Source: Peronospora farinosa
Taxonomy: Eukaryota > Oomycota > Peronosporomycetes > Peronosporales > Peronosporaceae
Assembly: GCA_947646735.1 (NCBI GenBank)
Contig: CANTFK010000208.1
Span: forward strand, 186,001 to 250,000
Direction of reading: 5' to 3'
Length of the DNA: 64,000 bases
Shown here: in pieces, positions 1 through 10,519 of the stretch
Numbering within the stretch: the stretch's first letter is position 1
How the letters are laid out: every line of letters begins with the position of its first letter
Notes under the pieces: model-generated
Seen by the model: only the letters and a program-made list of their open reading frames with translations
What the model was told of the DNA's origin: nothing
The model's database searches: none
Program-made: the position numbers and the translations under genes

Positions 1-75
1 ATAGTCGACTGTCATGTACTCGGTGTTGTCTTCAAAGCCATGAACCGGTTCGATCTGAAAAAAGAGGCTCGACAT
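1..75 (-). CDS. 5' end of an unidentified gene (partial)
   Basis: The reverse strand opens with an ATG at 75 and stays open to the window edge, giving 25 codons of ordinary-looking acidic sequence (begins MSSLFFQIEPVHGFED). The rest of the gene lies outside the window to the left. The family cannot be recognised from 25 residues. The call rests only on the clean ATG-initiated frame reaching the edge, so it is tentative. Confidence 0.35.
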   Translation of the reverse strand, partial: MSSLFFQIEPVHGFEDNTEYMTVDY

Positions 76-1494
76 TTTGTTGTGGGTAGGATGTATCCTT
101 AGCATCGCTTTTCGGAGAATGGAGCCTCTGGTGGCGGGATGAAGCATGCTGTCTCAGTGCGTCAATTGTAGAGATCAGCTCGTAAGGAAGAAACCTATTT
201 GAATCCGAAACGGAAGTTAACGATTACTTGCTCGTCAAATGAAATCTTAATCGTGAAGACATGAAAGACAGTGGTTGCGGATAGCACCACACGTTGATGC
301 ATGTAAGACACTAGTGTTGAAAGCCAGTGGTTGCGGATAGCACCACACGTTGATGCATGTAAGACACTAGTGTTGAAAGCCAGTCCGAGCGTGAAGACTG
401 CTCATTAAGTATCTTTTGCAGCATCACGCCAGAGCCTTCTATTGCTTGTTATAATGTGATTGTATCTTGAAATTTGCGCTAGCAAGCTGCGCTCATCGCC
501 ACTGCGTTAGACCACGTAATTTTGTGACAAGAAGACGGTGTTCGCCTGGTGCAATTGGTTGATTGACTACTGAGGTACGGGCCATTAAGTCTGCTATTGA
601 AATGAAACTCGAGGACCACTCAAGTCATTCAAGACGCTGAGGATTTCTCGTCAGCAATGTGGGGCACTTCGCACTTCGCACATCTAAACTACTAAATAGT
701 CTTTTTGTATGCCATTGGCACCTCGGATGGCAGACAATCAATCAGGTGAACCTCAAGCTCATAGTGTAGCAGATTGTCTGGCCACTCTGCCGCCATTGTC
801 AACTTCTCCTCGGCAACAAGTATATAAGTAGAAAACATAACGATGAATACGTTTAATCTCTTCGCACTGCACTGCGAATGGGTCATTCAAGTGGAGAACA
901 GGCACCAAAAGTGTTGTAGAATAATAGAGATTGCCCACTGCACCAGGCGACGACAAAATTGATAGCTATTCAATGGTGAGGCTGACGCGAAAATGGGACT
1001 GCTCTCGATGCCCAAGAAACTGTAAGTGCTCTGCTGTTTACTACAATTAAGATTGTGCAGCGATACACGTTATATGGTAGTAGACAAACAAAATCAGTAG
1101 CCGGGGTCTGTTCTCCCGAGGACTGCGTGACTGTTCGTTCAGAACTACCCGTCTGTTGTTTGATGCATATATGTGCCAGACGTAAAAAACTGTCTAAACT
1201 GAAGAGCGCCAAAGCTGACCTTAGCAAACATCGCCTGAGTACTGCAGCAATTAATGTAGATCTTGTAACCGGAATACCGAAATAAACGTTGGATCCAAAG
1301 CCATAGAGCTTCGGCGTGGAAGAAGTAAAAAGCCCAAAATCAAAGAGAGAAAATTACGTAGATAACGGTTATACTACGGAAAGTACGATCAAGAGAGAAC
1401 CTCACAAAGTGACATGATACCGAATATGTCTGCAGCGCGTGCATTCCCAGCTTCTACAATGAAAATGGGAGGATGTCGGGCCATTAAAGAGCTT
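76..1494. other. Intergenic stretch without a supportable gene
   Basis: Only short unconvincing frames are present. It lies between the 5' end of a minus-strand gene and the 3' end of the next minus-strand gene. The one clear structure is the 56-base tandem duplication listed separately. Confidence 0.5.
269..380. repeat. Two exact tandem copies of a 56-base unit
   Basis: The segment 269-324, starting cagtggttgcggatagcacc, is followed immediately by the same sequence at 325-380. The next four bases (cagt) start a third copy that then diverges. I see no difference between the two copies, so the duplication is recent or is an assembly duplication. It lies outside any gene I can support. Confidence 0.85.
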
Positions 1495-2760
1495 TTACAG
1501 GAAATTCAGTGTCGGACTGTACGTCATGTGAGCGATCGGTGATGAATCAGCCCACCCGACGATCGCAGGCTCCATGCTCATTGTTATTTCTTCGGCCATA
1601 TCACTCTCCGTCCAGTGCGAATAATCACCGAATGACGTATGTTCGGAGTGTTCATCAAAATGCCAGCAACTAGGTGCACCATAGTCAATTGCCACTCTCG
1701 AAGACCTGTGAGACCTTGACAAGTCAGTCAATGAATTCTGATAGTCCGGTAGATGCACGGAAACCTGCACTTGGTCGTCACAGAAACTGTATTGAGCTTC
1801 ATTGGTTTCAAAGTTCACCTTTTGATCGTCAGTTCCCATGTGACCGACACGATCATCAAATTCAGCGAGCCAATAGTCACTCATGCGCTCACTCTCACTG
1901 CAGTACACAATAGGCGGAGGCGTCAGTGCGCTAATCGTCGGTGACGAGACCAAAGCTGATGAGAATGGCACTGGTTCCAACGGAACACTCATCTTCTCTG
2001 GCTTCAGTGTCTTGATTTCGTCTTGCATCTGTTCCAATGCCGCTGTTGCTCGAATCTCCACGAGCATTTCGACTTTTTGTCTCTTATTTTCTTCGTGCAT
2101 TTCCCGTCTCAATTCATCCAACGATTCAATCTTTCGTTTTGTCTTGTACTCGTCTAAGGTCGATCGTTTAGCAATCTTAGGCGTCGGTACAAGTCTCAGA
2201 ACTCGATCGTACCAGTCGTTGAAATTACTTTCTTTTGTCCGGTTCTTGGCACTGCGTTTCCCGTACTCGTCCTTTGCCCAGGCCTTGAGAAACTCAGCAC
2301 GTAACTGCCATAGTTCACTGCACAGCTCATTGTATTGCTGCTGTGTCATGGCGTCCAGTTTACTTGAACTGCGCTTGTACTTGGCTTTCCCTTCAAACTG
2401 ATGGCCATGCATTTGCTTCTTGGAAATTCGCATGGGACAGCAATTGAGCATCTGAGCGAGCCATGAACGTAGTGACGTCTTGGTTTCGATCTCATCCAGT
2501 AGACCGCTTTGAAAGAGCATAATGAGCTTCTCAAGGTACGCGTCTTCCTGGCGACTCCATTTGCCAAAGCGGACAGGCACGTTCCGATCGCGTGCGCTCT
2601 GCAGGAAAGTCAAAGCACGGTCAGTAGATCCTTTAGAATGAGCAGGCGAGAGACTGGGGTGAAGAAGGCTCACAGCACTGGACGGACTGCTGAAGGTAAG
2701 TGAGCGCTTTGTCCGAAGCGGACTCGTGCTGCGTTGAAAAGCAGAATGTTTGTCAGTCAT
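1495..2760 (-). CDS. Oomycete/diatom-type WSRQED-domain protein, probably nuclear
   Basis: Single-exon gene of 421 residues. I start it at the ATG at 2760; a TTG two codons upstream extends the frame but is not a credible start. Around residues 65-130 there is a conserved block: FGKWSRQEDAYLEKLI, then LNCCPMRISKKQM, then a short basic run. I know this arrangement from a protein family expanded in oomycetes and diatoms. The Trp plus acidic start resembles a SANT/Myb-like helix. Basic segments (RKRSL near the N-terminus; KRKIESLDELRREMHEENKR at mid-protein) suggest nuclear location, and the second reads as a coiled coil. The C-terminal third is acidic and unstructured, as in transcription regulators. 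Function is unknown; the regulator role is inference. Confidence 0.7.
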   Translation of the reverse strand: MTDKHSAFQRSTSPLRTKRSLTFSSPSSAVSLLHPSLSPAHSKGSTDRALTFLQSARDRNVPVRFGKWSRQEDAYLEKLIMLFQSGLLDEIETKTSLRSWLAQMLNCCPMRISKKQMHGHQFEGKAKYKRSSSKLDAMTQQQYNELCSELWQLRAEFLKAWAKDEYGKRSAKNRTKESNFNDWYDRVLRLVPTPKIAKRSTLDEYKTKRKIESLDELRREMHEENKRQKVEMLVEIRATAALEQMQDEIKTLKPEKMSVPLEPVPFSSALVSSPTISALTPPPIVYCSESERMSDYWLAEFDDRVGHMGTDDQKVNFETNEAQYSFCDDQVQVSVHLPDYQNSLTDLSRSHRSSRVAIDYGAPSCWHFDEHSEHTSFGDYSHWTESDMAEEITMSMEPAIVGWADSSPIAHMTYSPTLNFL

Positions 2761-4959
2761 GGACAAAAAAAGAGGTCTGCCGCCTTGAGCGCAAATTGAA
2801 AAATGAAGTAAAGATGAAAAGGTGAAAAAAAGTGAAATGGACCTGTCGCTTTTGGCAAGGTGAGCCCAGATAGACAGTTTTTATCACGTATGGAGTTTGT
2901 GGCTGAATGGAAGATCTGGTGGTGTTAGTGGGGGGGGGGACACAAGCAGCTGTGAAGGACAGGACAGAGAAAAGGGAATTTAGTGTCGTATCGAGAGTGG
3001 TGAAAGCGGTGTGTTGATTCTGATATGTCTAGTAGTTACGATCACTTCAACTTGAGATACACTCGACAACCAATGAAAAGAAGAAAAACGGATGGCGATC
3101 TTCGTTTGACACAAAACTGAATTTAGATCTTGATTAATGGCATTCCTAAACGTCTATTATGATTTGGATGCTTGGGTTTCTGTGTTATTAGATGAGATCA
3201 AGTGGCGAAAGTAAATATGTGGTCTAGCCATTGATTGTCCGACAAATGACGTCCATTTAGCTGATAGAAATCAAGAATAATAGCCAGCTGCTACTGACGA
3301 GGCCAACGCAACTTGTCTTCGATCTCAGTTTAACACTGACTGTATAAGACCTGGAATCCTGACAGCTTCGCCAAAGTTTGTGCGACATGGTCTCTTACGT
3401 GACCACCACTTGCGTTTGGAAGAGCCGGAATGCAAGTTGAAGTGATCGCGCCCTTTCGCGTTACGCACTTTCGTACTTTAACAAGAGCTATTGTATAATT
3501 TTTCGAAAACTACGCAATCGACCAAGTTTATGTTAATTAGTAGCCTTAAATTGAGCTATAACCGTTTTGCTGTCTTCGTTGTAACGAGATAATTAGCTCT
3601 TCCTATAACTCGGTAGAACAATGAACAAAAGTTCTCCACCTTGCGCTTTTATATTTATTTGTACCGTTGCAGCTGCTCGCACTCCTTCAGTCATTTTCTG
3701 TTGCTGAGGACTACTAGATTATATGTGTTCAACACCATGCCTCTAAGCACAATTGTACCGTGTTTGCCATGTAGGATATCGACAGGGTGCGCAAAGTGCG
3801 TTATGCTGATCATGGCCCTATCATCTAGGAGAAATATCGTATCGTGATCACCAAGTCGTTTACCAAGTGTCAGACAATTGTCCTGTCCGACAATTGTGCA
3901 GGTATCATGCGACTCCCAAGCGTTTTAGCTGCGCCGGCCACAGGTTGATTCGAACTGGTCAGCAACTCTCGTCTAGTACGAGAAAGATACAGCTCTTGTG
4001 CAAACTCGCATGGTGAGTCTTAATTTTTCGGAGCGTTTTGATTTTTTTGTGATAGTAATTGGAAATACTACTGCATACTATTTTGATATTGTTGTCCGAC
4101 CCGTATGCTGAGTGTGGAAGTTTGTGATGTTACACCACTACTATGCTCTGGTATAAGAGTTGATAATGATCCAATTTCAAACAAAGTTCTTGAGATTCTG
4201 CACTCGTTTATTTACGATTGATAGCTTAGCATATCAGTCCTACCGCAGATAAAGGGCACACCTGGAAGTCAAGAAAGCCTATTGATGAACAGAATTTCCA
4301 TGCAGCATCCTATTACTCAATTCTTTCATAATTATCATCTTACGGGGGGGGGGGGGTGTACATGGGTCAATTTATTAGCTACCCTCACGTTTCAGTGATT
4401 GCCTAGCAGGTATCCACGACCAGACATCCTCGCACTAGTGTCCGCTGAATACACATTCCGATGTTCGCAGCAGTCTGGCAAAGAGCTCGCTTTGATGTTT
4501 ACAGTCGCTACTAATGAAAACACATCCGTCATTCGATAGAGTTACACTATTCTTCAAGGGATCAGATGCAAGTTGTAAAACGACTCTACCACAAACATGG
4601 AGATTGACTCAAAGATAAGGTCATGGACAAGTCCAAGGAAGACTCTAATGCAATAACTGTTTAAGGCTCTCGTGACGAAGAATCAAGGAAGTCCTTCAGA
4701 TTCTATACGTCCAACGTGACCATAGCGGTAAACAAACTGCGCAGGACAATTGTCTATTTACTAGCAAACTTGAAGTGATTTGTTGCGTTACTATTCGCCA
4801 ATCGCGCATTTAAGTGTCAATGGTGTAGCTTTTCTAAACAGATGTTATTTTGCGGCTCAAATGTCCGTTTTCTGTTTATTTACATGATAAACAGTCCAGA
4901 TGTTTGTTTTGTATACTCTTGTCTAAATTAAGTACTTTTTTCGGGATCCAAAACTCGCG
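2761..4959. other. 2.2 kb without a supportable gene
   Basis: This is the divergent interval between the WSRQED-domain gene (minus) and the calcineurin-like gene (plus). I see only short shadow frames. It holds two guanine homopolymers, 2930-2939 (10 G) and 4344-4356 (13 G). No RNA gene fold was convincing. Confidence 0.5.
4344..4356. repeat. Poly-G tract (13 G)
   Basis: An uninterrupted run of 13 guanines in AT-rich intergenic sequence, about 600 bases upstream of the calcineurin-like gene. A second run of 10 G lies at 2930-2939. Such runs are length-unstable and prone to miscounting. Confidence 0.9.
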
Positions 4960-7639
4960 ATGTCACGGCGTAGGGAGATCAAAATGCTGTTGACACTAGT
5001 AGAAGTTCGCGCAGCTTTCGAACAGCAGATATTGCTAGCCGTGACGGATGTGCTGGACATTATTCATGAGGCGCAGTTTCTAATGAACTTGGAGCCTATC
5101 GTGGTTTCTGTGCTGGAACGAGCTTCAACTTACGGTAATGAGCAAGCGACCTTACAGTATAGATAAAGAAAGTACTGGCCACTAAGCAGTAATGACGAGT
5201 TCAATTTTGTTGCCAGTTTTTGGTGACATTCATGGTCAGTTTTACGATCTGATGCAATTGATGGACGCCGTTGGGGTGACTGAACTGGCGGGTGGGTGGG
5301 TACATATTTACTACAAAAAACAGCTGGTTGTAAGTTTCTAATTAGAAATTCGTTTGTTGTATTTCTGAGTTAGAAAAGGATGTTCAGTTGGTCTTCCTGG
5401 GAGACTATGTCGATCGTGGAGCCTTTTCGTGTGAAGTCATGCTGTACCTATTTCGATTAAAAATTCAGGTACGAAATGTTCGATAAAATCTAACAATAAT
5501 TTGATAATAACTAATAAATAACACATGATGTCCATAATAGTTTACCAACAAGGTATTTCTCCTACGTGGGAACCACGAGTGTGAATCCATTTCATCTTTC
5601 TATGGATTTCGCAGTGAATGTAGGTACACAATCAATCAATTTATTGTAAATTTTGATCCTAATCTAACATAAAAATGATACTGATAACAAGGCCGAGGCA
5701 AGTATGGTATCTCGATATATTACCACTTCTTATCCTGTTTCCAGTCAATGCCAGTGGCTGCATTGTTGGCCACATCACGTGGAAAAATTCTTTGTGTTCA
5801 TGGTGGACTTTCACCCGAATTAAAATCGATTCAAGATATTCAAGTTATTGATCGACGTCGAGAGATCCCAACAACTGGACTTTTGTGCGACCTTTTATGG
5901 TCAGACCCTGTGACTTCAAAACGTCATGGAATGGACGCAAAGGTGGACACTCAAGTATCTTGGAAACCCAATCAGGTGTTGTACTGAAAACAAAAGTGTC
6001 CATGACATTTGAGATTTTTTGTCTGAGTAAAGTATTATGTGAAAAACAGGCTCGTGGCTGTTCCTACTACTTTAACGCAGCAGCGACGTTCGAATTTTTG
6101 GGTAACAATCAGCTACTTTCGTTGATACGAGCTCATGAATATGACGATGAAGGCTTTACGTTTCACTTCAACTCTGAGGAATTCGAAAAACTGGACAACC
6201 GAGACGACAAGCTTATGCCTCCACTTATCACAGTCTTTTCGGCACCAAACTACTGCGATAGCTACGGCAATACGGTACGTTGTCCTTTTCTAGCAACCTC
6301 ATTTATTGCGATTTGGTAAGACTTGTACGTGTTTTTTTCGTGGGGTATATTGCTAGGCTGCCTATTTGCTCTTTCGAAATAAGCCTTTTTCATGGGAAAT
6401 CCAGCAGGTCAATACGGTGGGGCACCCTCCTCCACCGATTGCAAGTGCTGAGAGAGGATCCGATATGTGGCGATTATTTAACGAAACACTACCATTTCTT
6501 CCAGCTAGCAAGAAATTTTTCGAGGAGGTATTGTGGTTGGCTCAAAGACAACGAGCTCAAATGGGATTGCAATGTGCACCTAATTCTTCGGCTGGCCACG
6601 ATGATGTTAGCAATCACAGTGGAGTCACTTTGGCTGAAAATGAAACATTACCAGGTAAAGCTACGGTGAAAAAAAGAAGGTGTGATATGTATGTACCCTC
6701 ATGAGTCTCTTAACTTGTCTGTATTCGGTTTACAGAACGGCGCCGACGTATGTCGAGTGAAATGCACCCACAAGCTATCCGAAAGGTGCTGGACGATGAA
6801 GTAAATAAGTGGGAAATGGTTGAAGACAAAACGCAGCATTGTTTTCCGGGGTCGAAAACTCCTCCGCGTATTCATCGTAGACCATCTTTGAGCAGTGTGG
6901 AGGAGAAGCAGACCAACGAGCGGCCAAATGTGAGATTACGTACTTTGTCTTAGGCTTGAAGATCAAATTCGATATGTGGTTTAACGCTCTCCCAAACGTT
7001 TCTTTCATCGGTAGCTGCTGACTACGCAAGAACTTGATACTATAAAGTTAATGTTTTCGTTGATGGACACGGACGGCAGCTTGGAGTTGAACTCGGCAAA
7101 GGTTTCACAATTCGTACTCAATATTCTGGGTACGTGTGTGTTACATGTTTAAAAGCCATCAAAGGTGTCACTTACTTTCTTTTGCAGGTGAAAGGATCAG
7201 CACTGCTGATGCTAACAGTTACCTAGATGCTCTGGATTATGACCGAAACGGTGTAGTGGACTTTGTGGATATTCTCTCGTGGATTGCAGTTATGAAAGCG
7301 AACCACAACAATCACCACTCAAGTAGCTTTCTGAGTTTGTCAAGTCTACAAATTGGTGCGCGACTACTGACACGCGAGTTCAATGCTACAAAAATCTACT
7401 TGTGGCTGGCATTTCTATGCATGTTGCGAGACATCATTGTTCCAAAGCAGCGAAAAGTGATCAAATCGTCATATATTCGCCTGCTTGGTTCCATCTCACT
7501 TGTGCTGTATATTCTGGGTCTTTTATCTGGAGAAAACACTGGTCGAAAGCGTGTTTGGCCGCGCTTACCTTGTCGATCAAGCAGAAACTTTTGTGGAAGT
7601 AAAAATGGATCTGACGACCAGTCGAGAGAAGGTGATTAA
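4960..7639 (+). CDS. Calcineurin-A-like PPP phosphatase with two C-terminal EF-hands
   Basis: Ten exons: 4960-5134, 5217-5291, 5374-5468, 5541-5619, 5692-5975, 6050-6274, 6357-6654, 6736-6929, 7015-7129, 7188-7639. They join in frame to 663 residues. The PPP metal and catalytic motifs are in order: GDIHGQ, GDYVDRG, RGNHEC, HGGLSP, LLWSDP, RAHE and SAPNYCDSYGN. The spacing and the segment after SAPNYC resemble calcineurin A (PP2B). Instead of a calcineurin autoinhibitory tail, the protein continues into two EF-hand loops. The first (DTDGSLELNSAK) has Lys at position 12 and may not bind Ca2+. The second (DYDRNGVVDFVD) is canonical. The last ~100 residues contain two hydrophobic stretches, around IYLWLAFLCML and LLGSISLVLYILGLL, unexpected for this family. 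The family dephosphorylates Ser/Thr. Direct Ca2+ control without a separate B subunit is inference. The last exon's distal part is the least certain. Confidence 0.75.
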
Positions 7640-7896
7640 TGGTATAATATCACTGATTAACGTAACACACAACCTTTAATTAATGGTCTTCTAGGTCAAA
7701 TTTTAAGCAGGGTCTTTTAAATGAAAAACTCAGAGTCGAGCGCAACAATTTTGCACCATAGCAGTTAATTTTTAGCTCTTCTACTAAAACTATGGTCGCT
7801 CCTTTTATAATTGAATACACCTCCTTTTTTTATACGACAGCACTACCTTCGAAACTACATACCGTTGCCCGTCTTCATAAATTTAAAGCTTAAAAA

Positions 7897-8553
7897 ATGG
7901 TAAGCGTTGGAACTTTAGAATCTGTCTGTCTGAAATCGACTCGCCCCTCTTTAGTAATAATCAAAACCTCATGTATGTCCATCTATAGGCTAATCAGTCA
8001 GCCAAGAAGGCTCAACGTGCAAGTGTATCGCTTAGTACACGCCTACAGCAGTGGATTGTGCCTATTAATGTGCTGTATCTACTGTACTGCATGGTGTGGC
8101 ACTACAATTCAGTCACATTGTGGACACTTGTGGGTTATGTCTTTTTGACATTGTCCACCTATTTCTGCTATTCGTGGGTGGTTGGAGCAGCTCAGGAAGG
8201 AGGCAGCAGCGAGTATGTAACTCACGCTCTTCACCCTCTAATAATTGATACCTCTTACTGAATTATAGAAACTTACAGATGGACCCTCTTTATTGAAATG
8301 TCTCTTTTTTAGGTACGCGATGGACATTTTAATCGTTACGCTATTCGTGCAAACTGGACTTTTGATTTCGAGTTATTTCTGGCTCGTCTACCTCGTTATC
8401 CCGGGTTACCTGTTGTACCACGGAGGTCGTCTACTTCTTAATTACGTTTTCACACCGAACGCAACGGACGAAGACGATCCCAATGCTTTAAAGAAAAAGG
8501 AAAAAGCAGAGCGGAAGGCTGGACGCCCAAAATTCAAGAATAACCGTCGGTAG
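7897..8553 (+). CDS. TMEM208: TMEM208/SND2-like ER protein-targeting factor
   Basis: Three coding exons: 7897-7899, 7989-8212 and 8313-8553, giving 155 residues. The first coding exon is only the ATG, followed directly by the donor GTAAGC. The second begins GCT AAT CAG, and the third joins through a split GAG codon across a GTATGT donor. The protein has a short basic N-terminus (MANQSAKKAQR), then two hydrophobic hairpins of about 40 residues each (WIVPINVLYLLYC... and ILIVTLFVQTGLLISSYFW...). It ends with a charged, lysine-rich tail (KKKEKAERKAGR). Length, topology and basic tail match TMEM208, the metazoan counterpart of yeast Snd2, which acts in SRP-independent targeting to the ER. Identification is by architecture and pattern; no enzymatic motif is expected. 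Confidence 0.75.
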
Positions 8554-8838
8554 AGAGGGGGTGGACACCATTGTTTTTAGCAGAGAGAGCACTATGATAC
8601 TTAATCTACAGAACGTGAGAGCTAAAGAGGCTGGACAAGCTCATTTTTGCCACCTTGCCATGTAGGTCCTGTCGATCGGGTGACATGCCCTTGATACAAA
8701 GTAGCTGAACTCTTATCTGTGTCAATAGTGCCTCCAAATAAAAAGCTTGTCGAAAAAATTGCGAGGAAAATCTCTTTCAATTGTAGCAAAGTCTGGTCGT
8801 GACATTTAGCTGAAACAAAAGAGTTTCCTCACAAAACG

Positions 8839-10398
8839 TCATATTTGCCACGGAGGTCGAGTACCTTGTGATATAGTGTTATCGATTTGTGGAGTTGATG
8901 GGTAGAAAGTCTCTTGACGTGGTGAATCAGAGGGTTGTACTACGATAGCAGCAGGTTTTTCTCTTGTCGAACTTGTCAAGGATTGTTGAGTCTCAAATGA
9001 TCCACTAGTTTGCTCTTCTTGTTGCTTATGAATTTGTGTCACAATGGCAGAAATGGTCTTGGGATGAAATGGCAAACTACTTGGTGCGTCCGGATTTTCA
9101 AATGGATGTCGAGCAATCTCATACAAGAGATCTTCAGGTAAACGATGAAGTAATTGTAGAGCAACTGAAACAAGTAGATCAGACTGGAGAGGTGGTACAC
9201 AACGAAGACTCAGCACCTTCATTAAATCCATATCCCTTTTTGTATCAAAGTAACAAAAACACAAATGTCTGTATCAGTATTTGCCGACTATAACGATACA
9301 AAGAGTGTAACAACGTACAGTTGCAGTAGCTGTTCACGAAGTAATACCGTATGTGCAACAGCCAATACGACCACAAAATGAACGCCTACTGCAAAAAGCT
9401 GACACAAAAATAAGTACAATTAGGTATCTCTAAATTAAAACATACCATAAGTTAAAAGTATTGCAAATCATTCAAACCGTACCACATCCCAGACACGAAG
9501 AAGTTCATGCAGTGGTGGTACACACGCAAACAAGCTCAAGATCAGTGGGAGAGCGTATATTCGTGCCGTAATACCTCGTTTCAACAGATGCTGATATAAC
9601 TCTGGGTCCAACTGTTTTCAAATAATCAAAGCAATAGTATCACAATTTAATACCAAAGACAGCAACCACTAAACGAAAAGCAAGTAAAAAATACCGTTTG
9701 TAAACATTTGTCCACAAGGGCGCAGCCTTTTTCCACCCCTTTCAGTTGAGGTGCCATATAATGTGGACAATGTCGTACAATTAGTTGACAAAACGTGTGG
9801 TATGCATCCGGTTCCGGTAAGACATACAACAAGGGGGCACATAACACATTCATTCCTTGCACATATCTGTTTTTTTTTTCACAAAACAAAAAAAATAGAA
9901 CGATAAAAAATCATTTTTACCACCTCAACAATTTTGTTTTTGCTTTTGTTTTCAAAACCTGATCAATGGCAAATTTCCACCATGTGCATGTTTGCCTTCG
10001 ATTTGTTTTTCGTCGCCAGGGTCTGAACCCAATTCATTGATAAAAACATTCAACAGTCGCACTAATTTTTCTTCTGGCACACGTTGTGCAAATTCCGGAT
10101 CGCCTCGAAACGTTCGAAACGTATCGTTTCGTATATCACCATCATAATGAGACGCTCCACGACCGACAAGTGCCGCATATTTTGTCATGTCCACGTCATT
10201 TTCTACCCCTAAAAAAGCCTTCCACACTCTTCCTCGTAAAGAACAAAGGCTGGAATTTGCATCAGGAGTAGAATCCTCATCTCGAGGTAGACCCTTTACA
10301 ATCACGAGCCGTTTAAGCTCTCGCCAACGCTCATAGTCAGATGTAATCGAATCGTCAGCCAATAGCGCATCGTATTGCTGGCGCAATGGAGTGCTCAT
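8839..10398 (-). CDS. BUB2: TBC-domain Rab/Tem1-type GAP, Bub2/Cdc16-like
   Basis: Five exons on the reverse strand: 9959-10398, 9695-9866, 9483-9611, 9319-9398, 8839-9208, giving 396 residues. An in-frame ATG at 10413 would add five residues. The TBC dual-finger motifs are present: the arginine finger in IRNDTFR (IxxDxxR) and the glutamine finger in YVQGMN. The order CSLRGRVWKAFLG, then RVPEEKLVRLLNVF, then YVQGMNVLCAPLLYVLPE, then LDPELYQHLLK follows the short Bub2/Cdc16 class rather than larger TBC proteins. In fungi this protein is the GAP of the spindle-position checkpoint, holding the Tem1/Spg1 GTPase off. The same job here is inference. The start of the last exon (GCTGAG acceptor) is weak. 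It is transcribed divergently from the CAP-Gly phosphatase gene, with about 120 bases between start codons. Confidence 0.72.
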
Positions 10399-10519
10399 GA
10401 TGAATAGAGTCAATCTGTTTATGATTGGTGGAAAATATATAGAGAGTTAGACTCTTGTATGGAGTGCGTGGCACATGTTTTAAGTTGCCACATTTCATTT
10501 GTGTTGCCGAGAGTGAGTG

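Noticed and set aside
3930..4015. tRNA-like string with gattcgaac, resembling a reversed T-loop
   Set aside because: The flanking five bases do not pair to form a T-stem and no acceptor or anticodon arm can be drawn.
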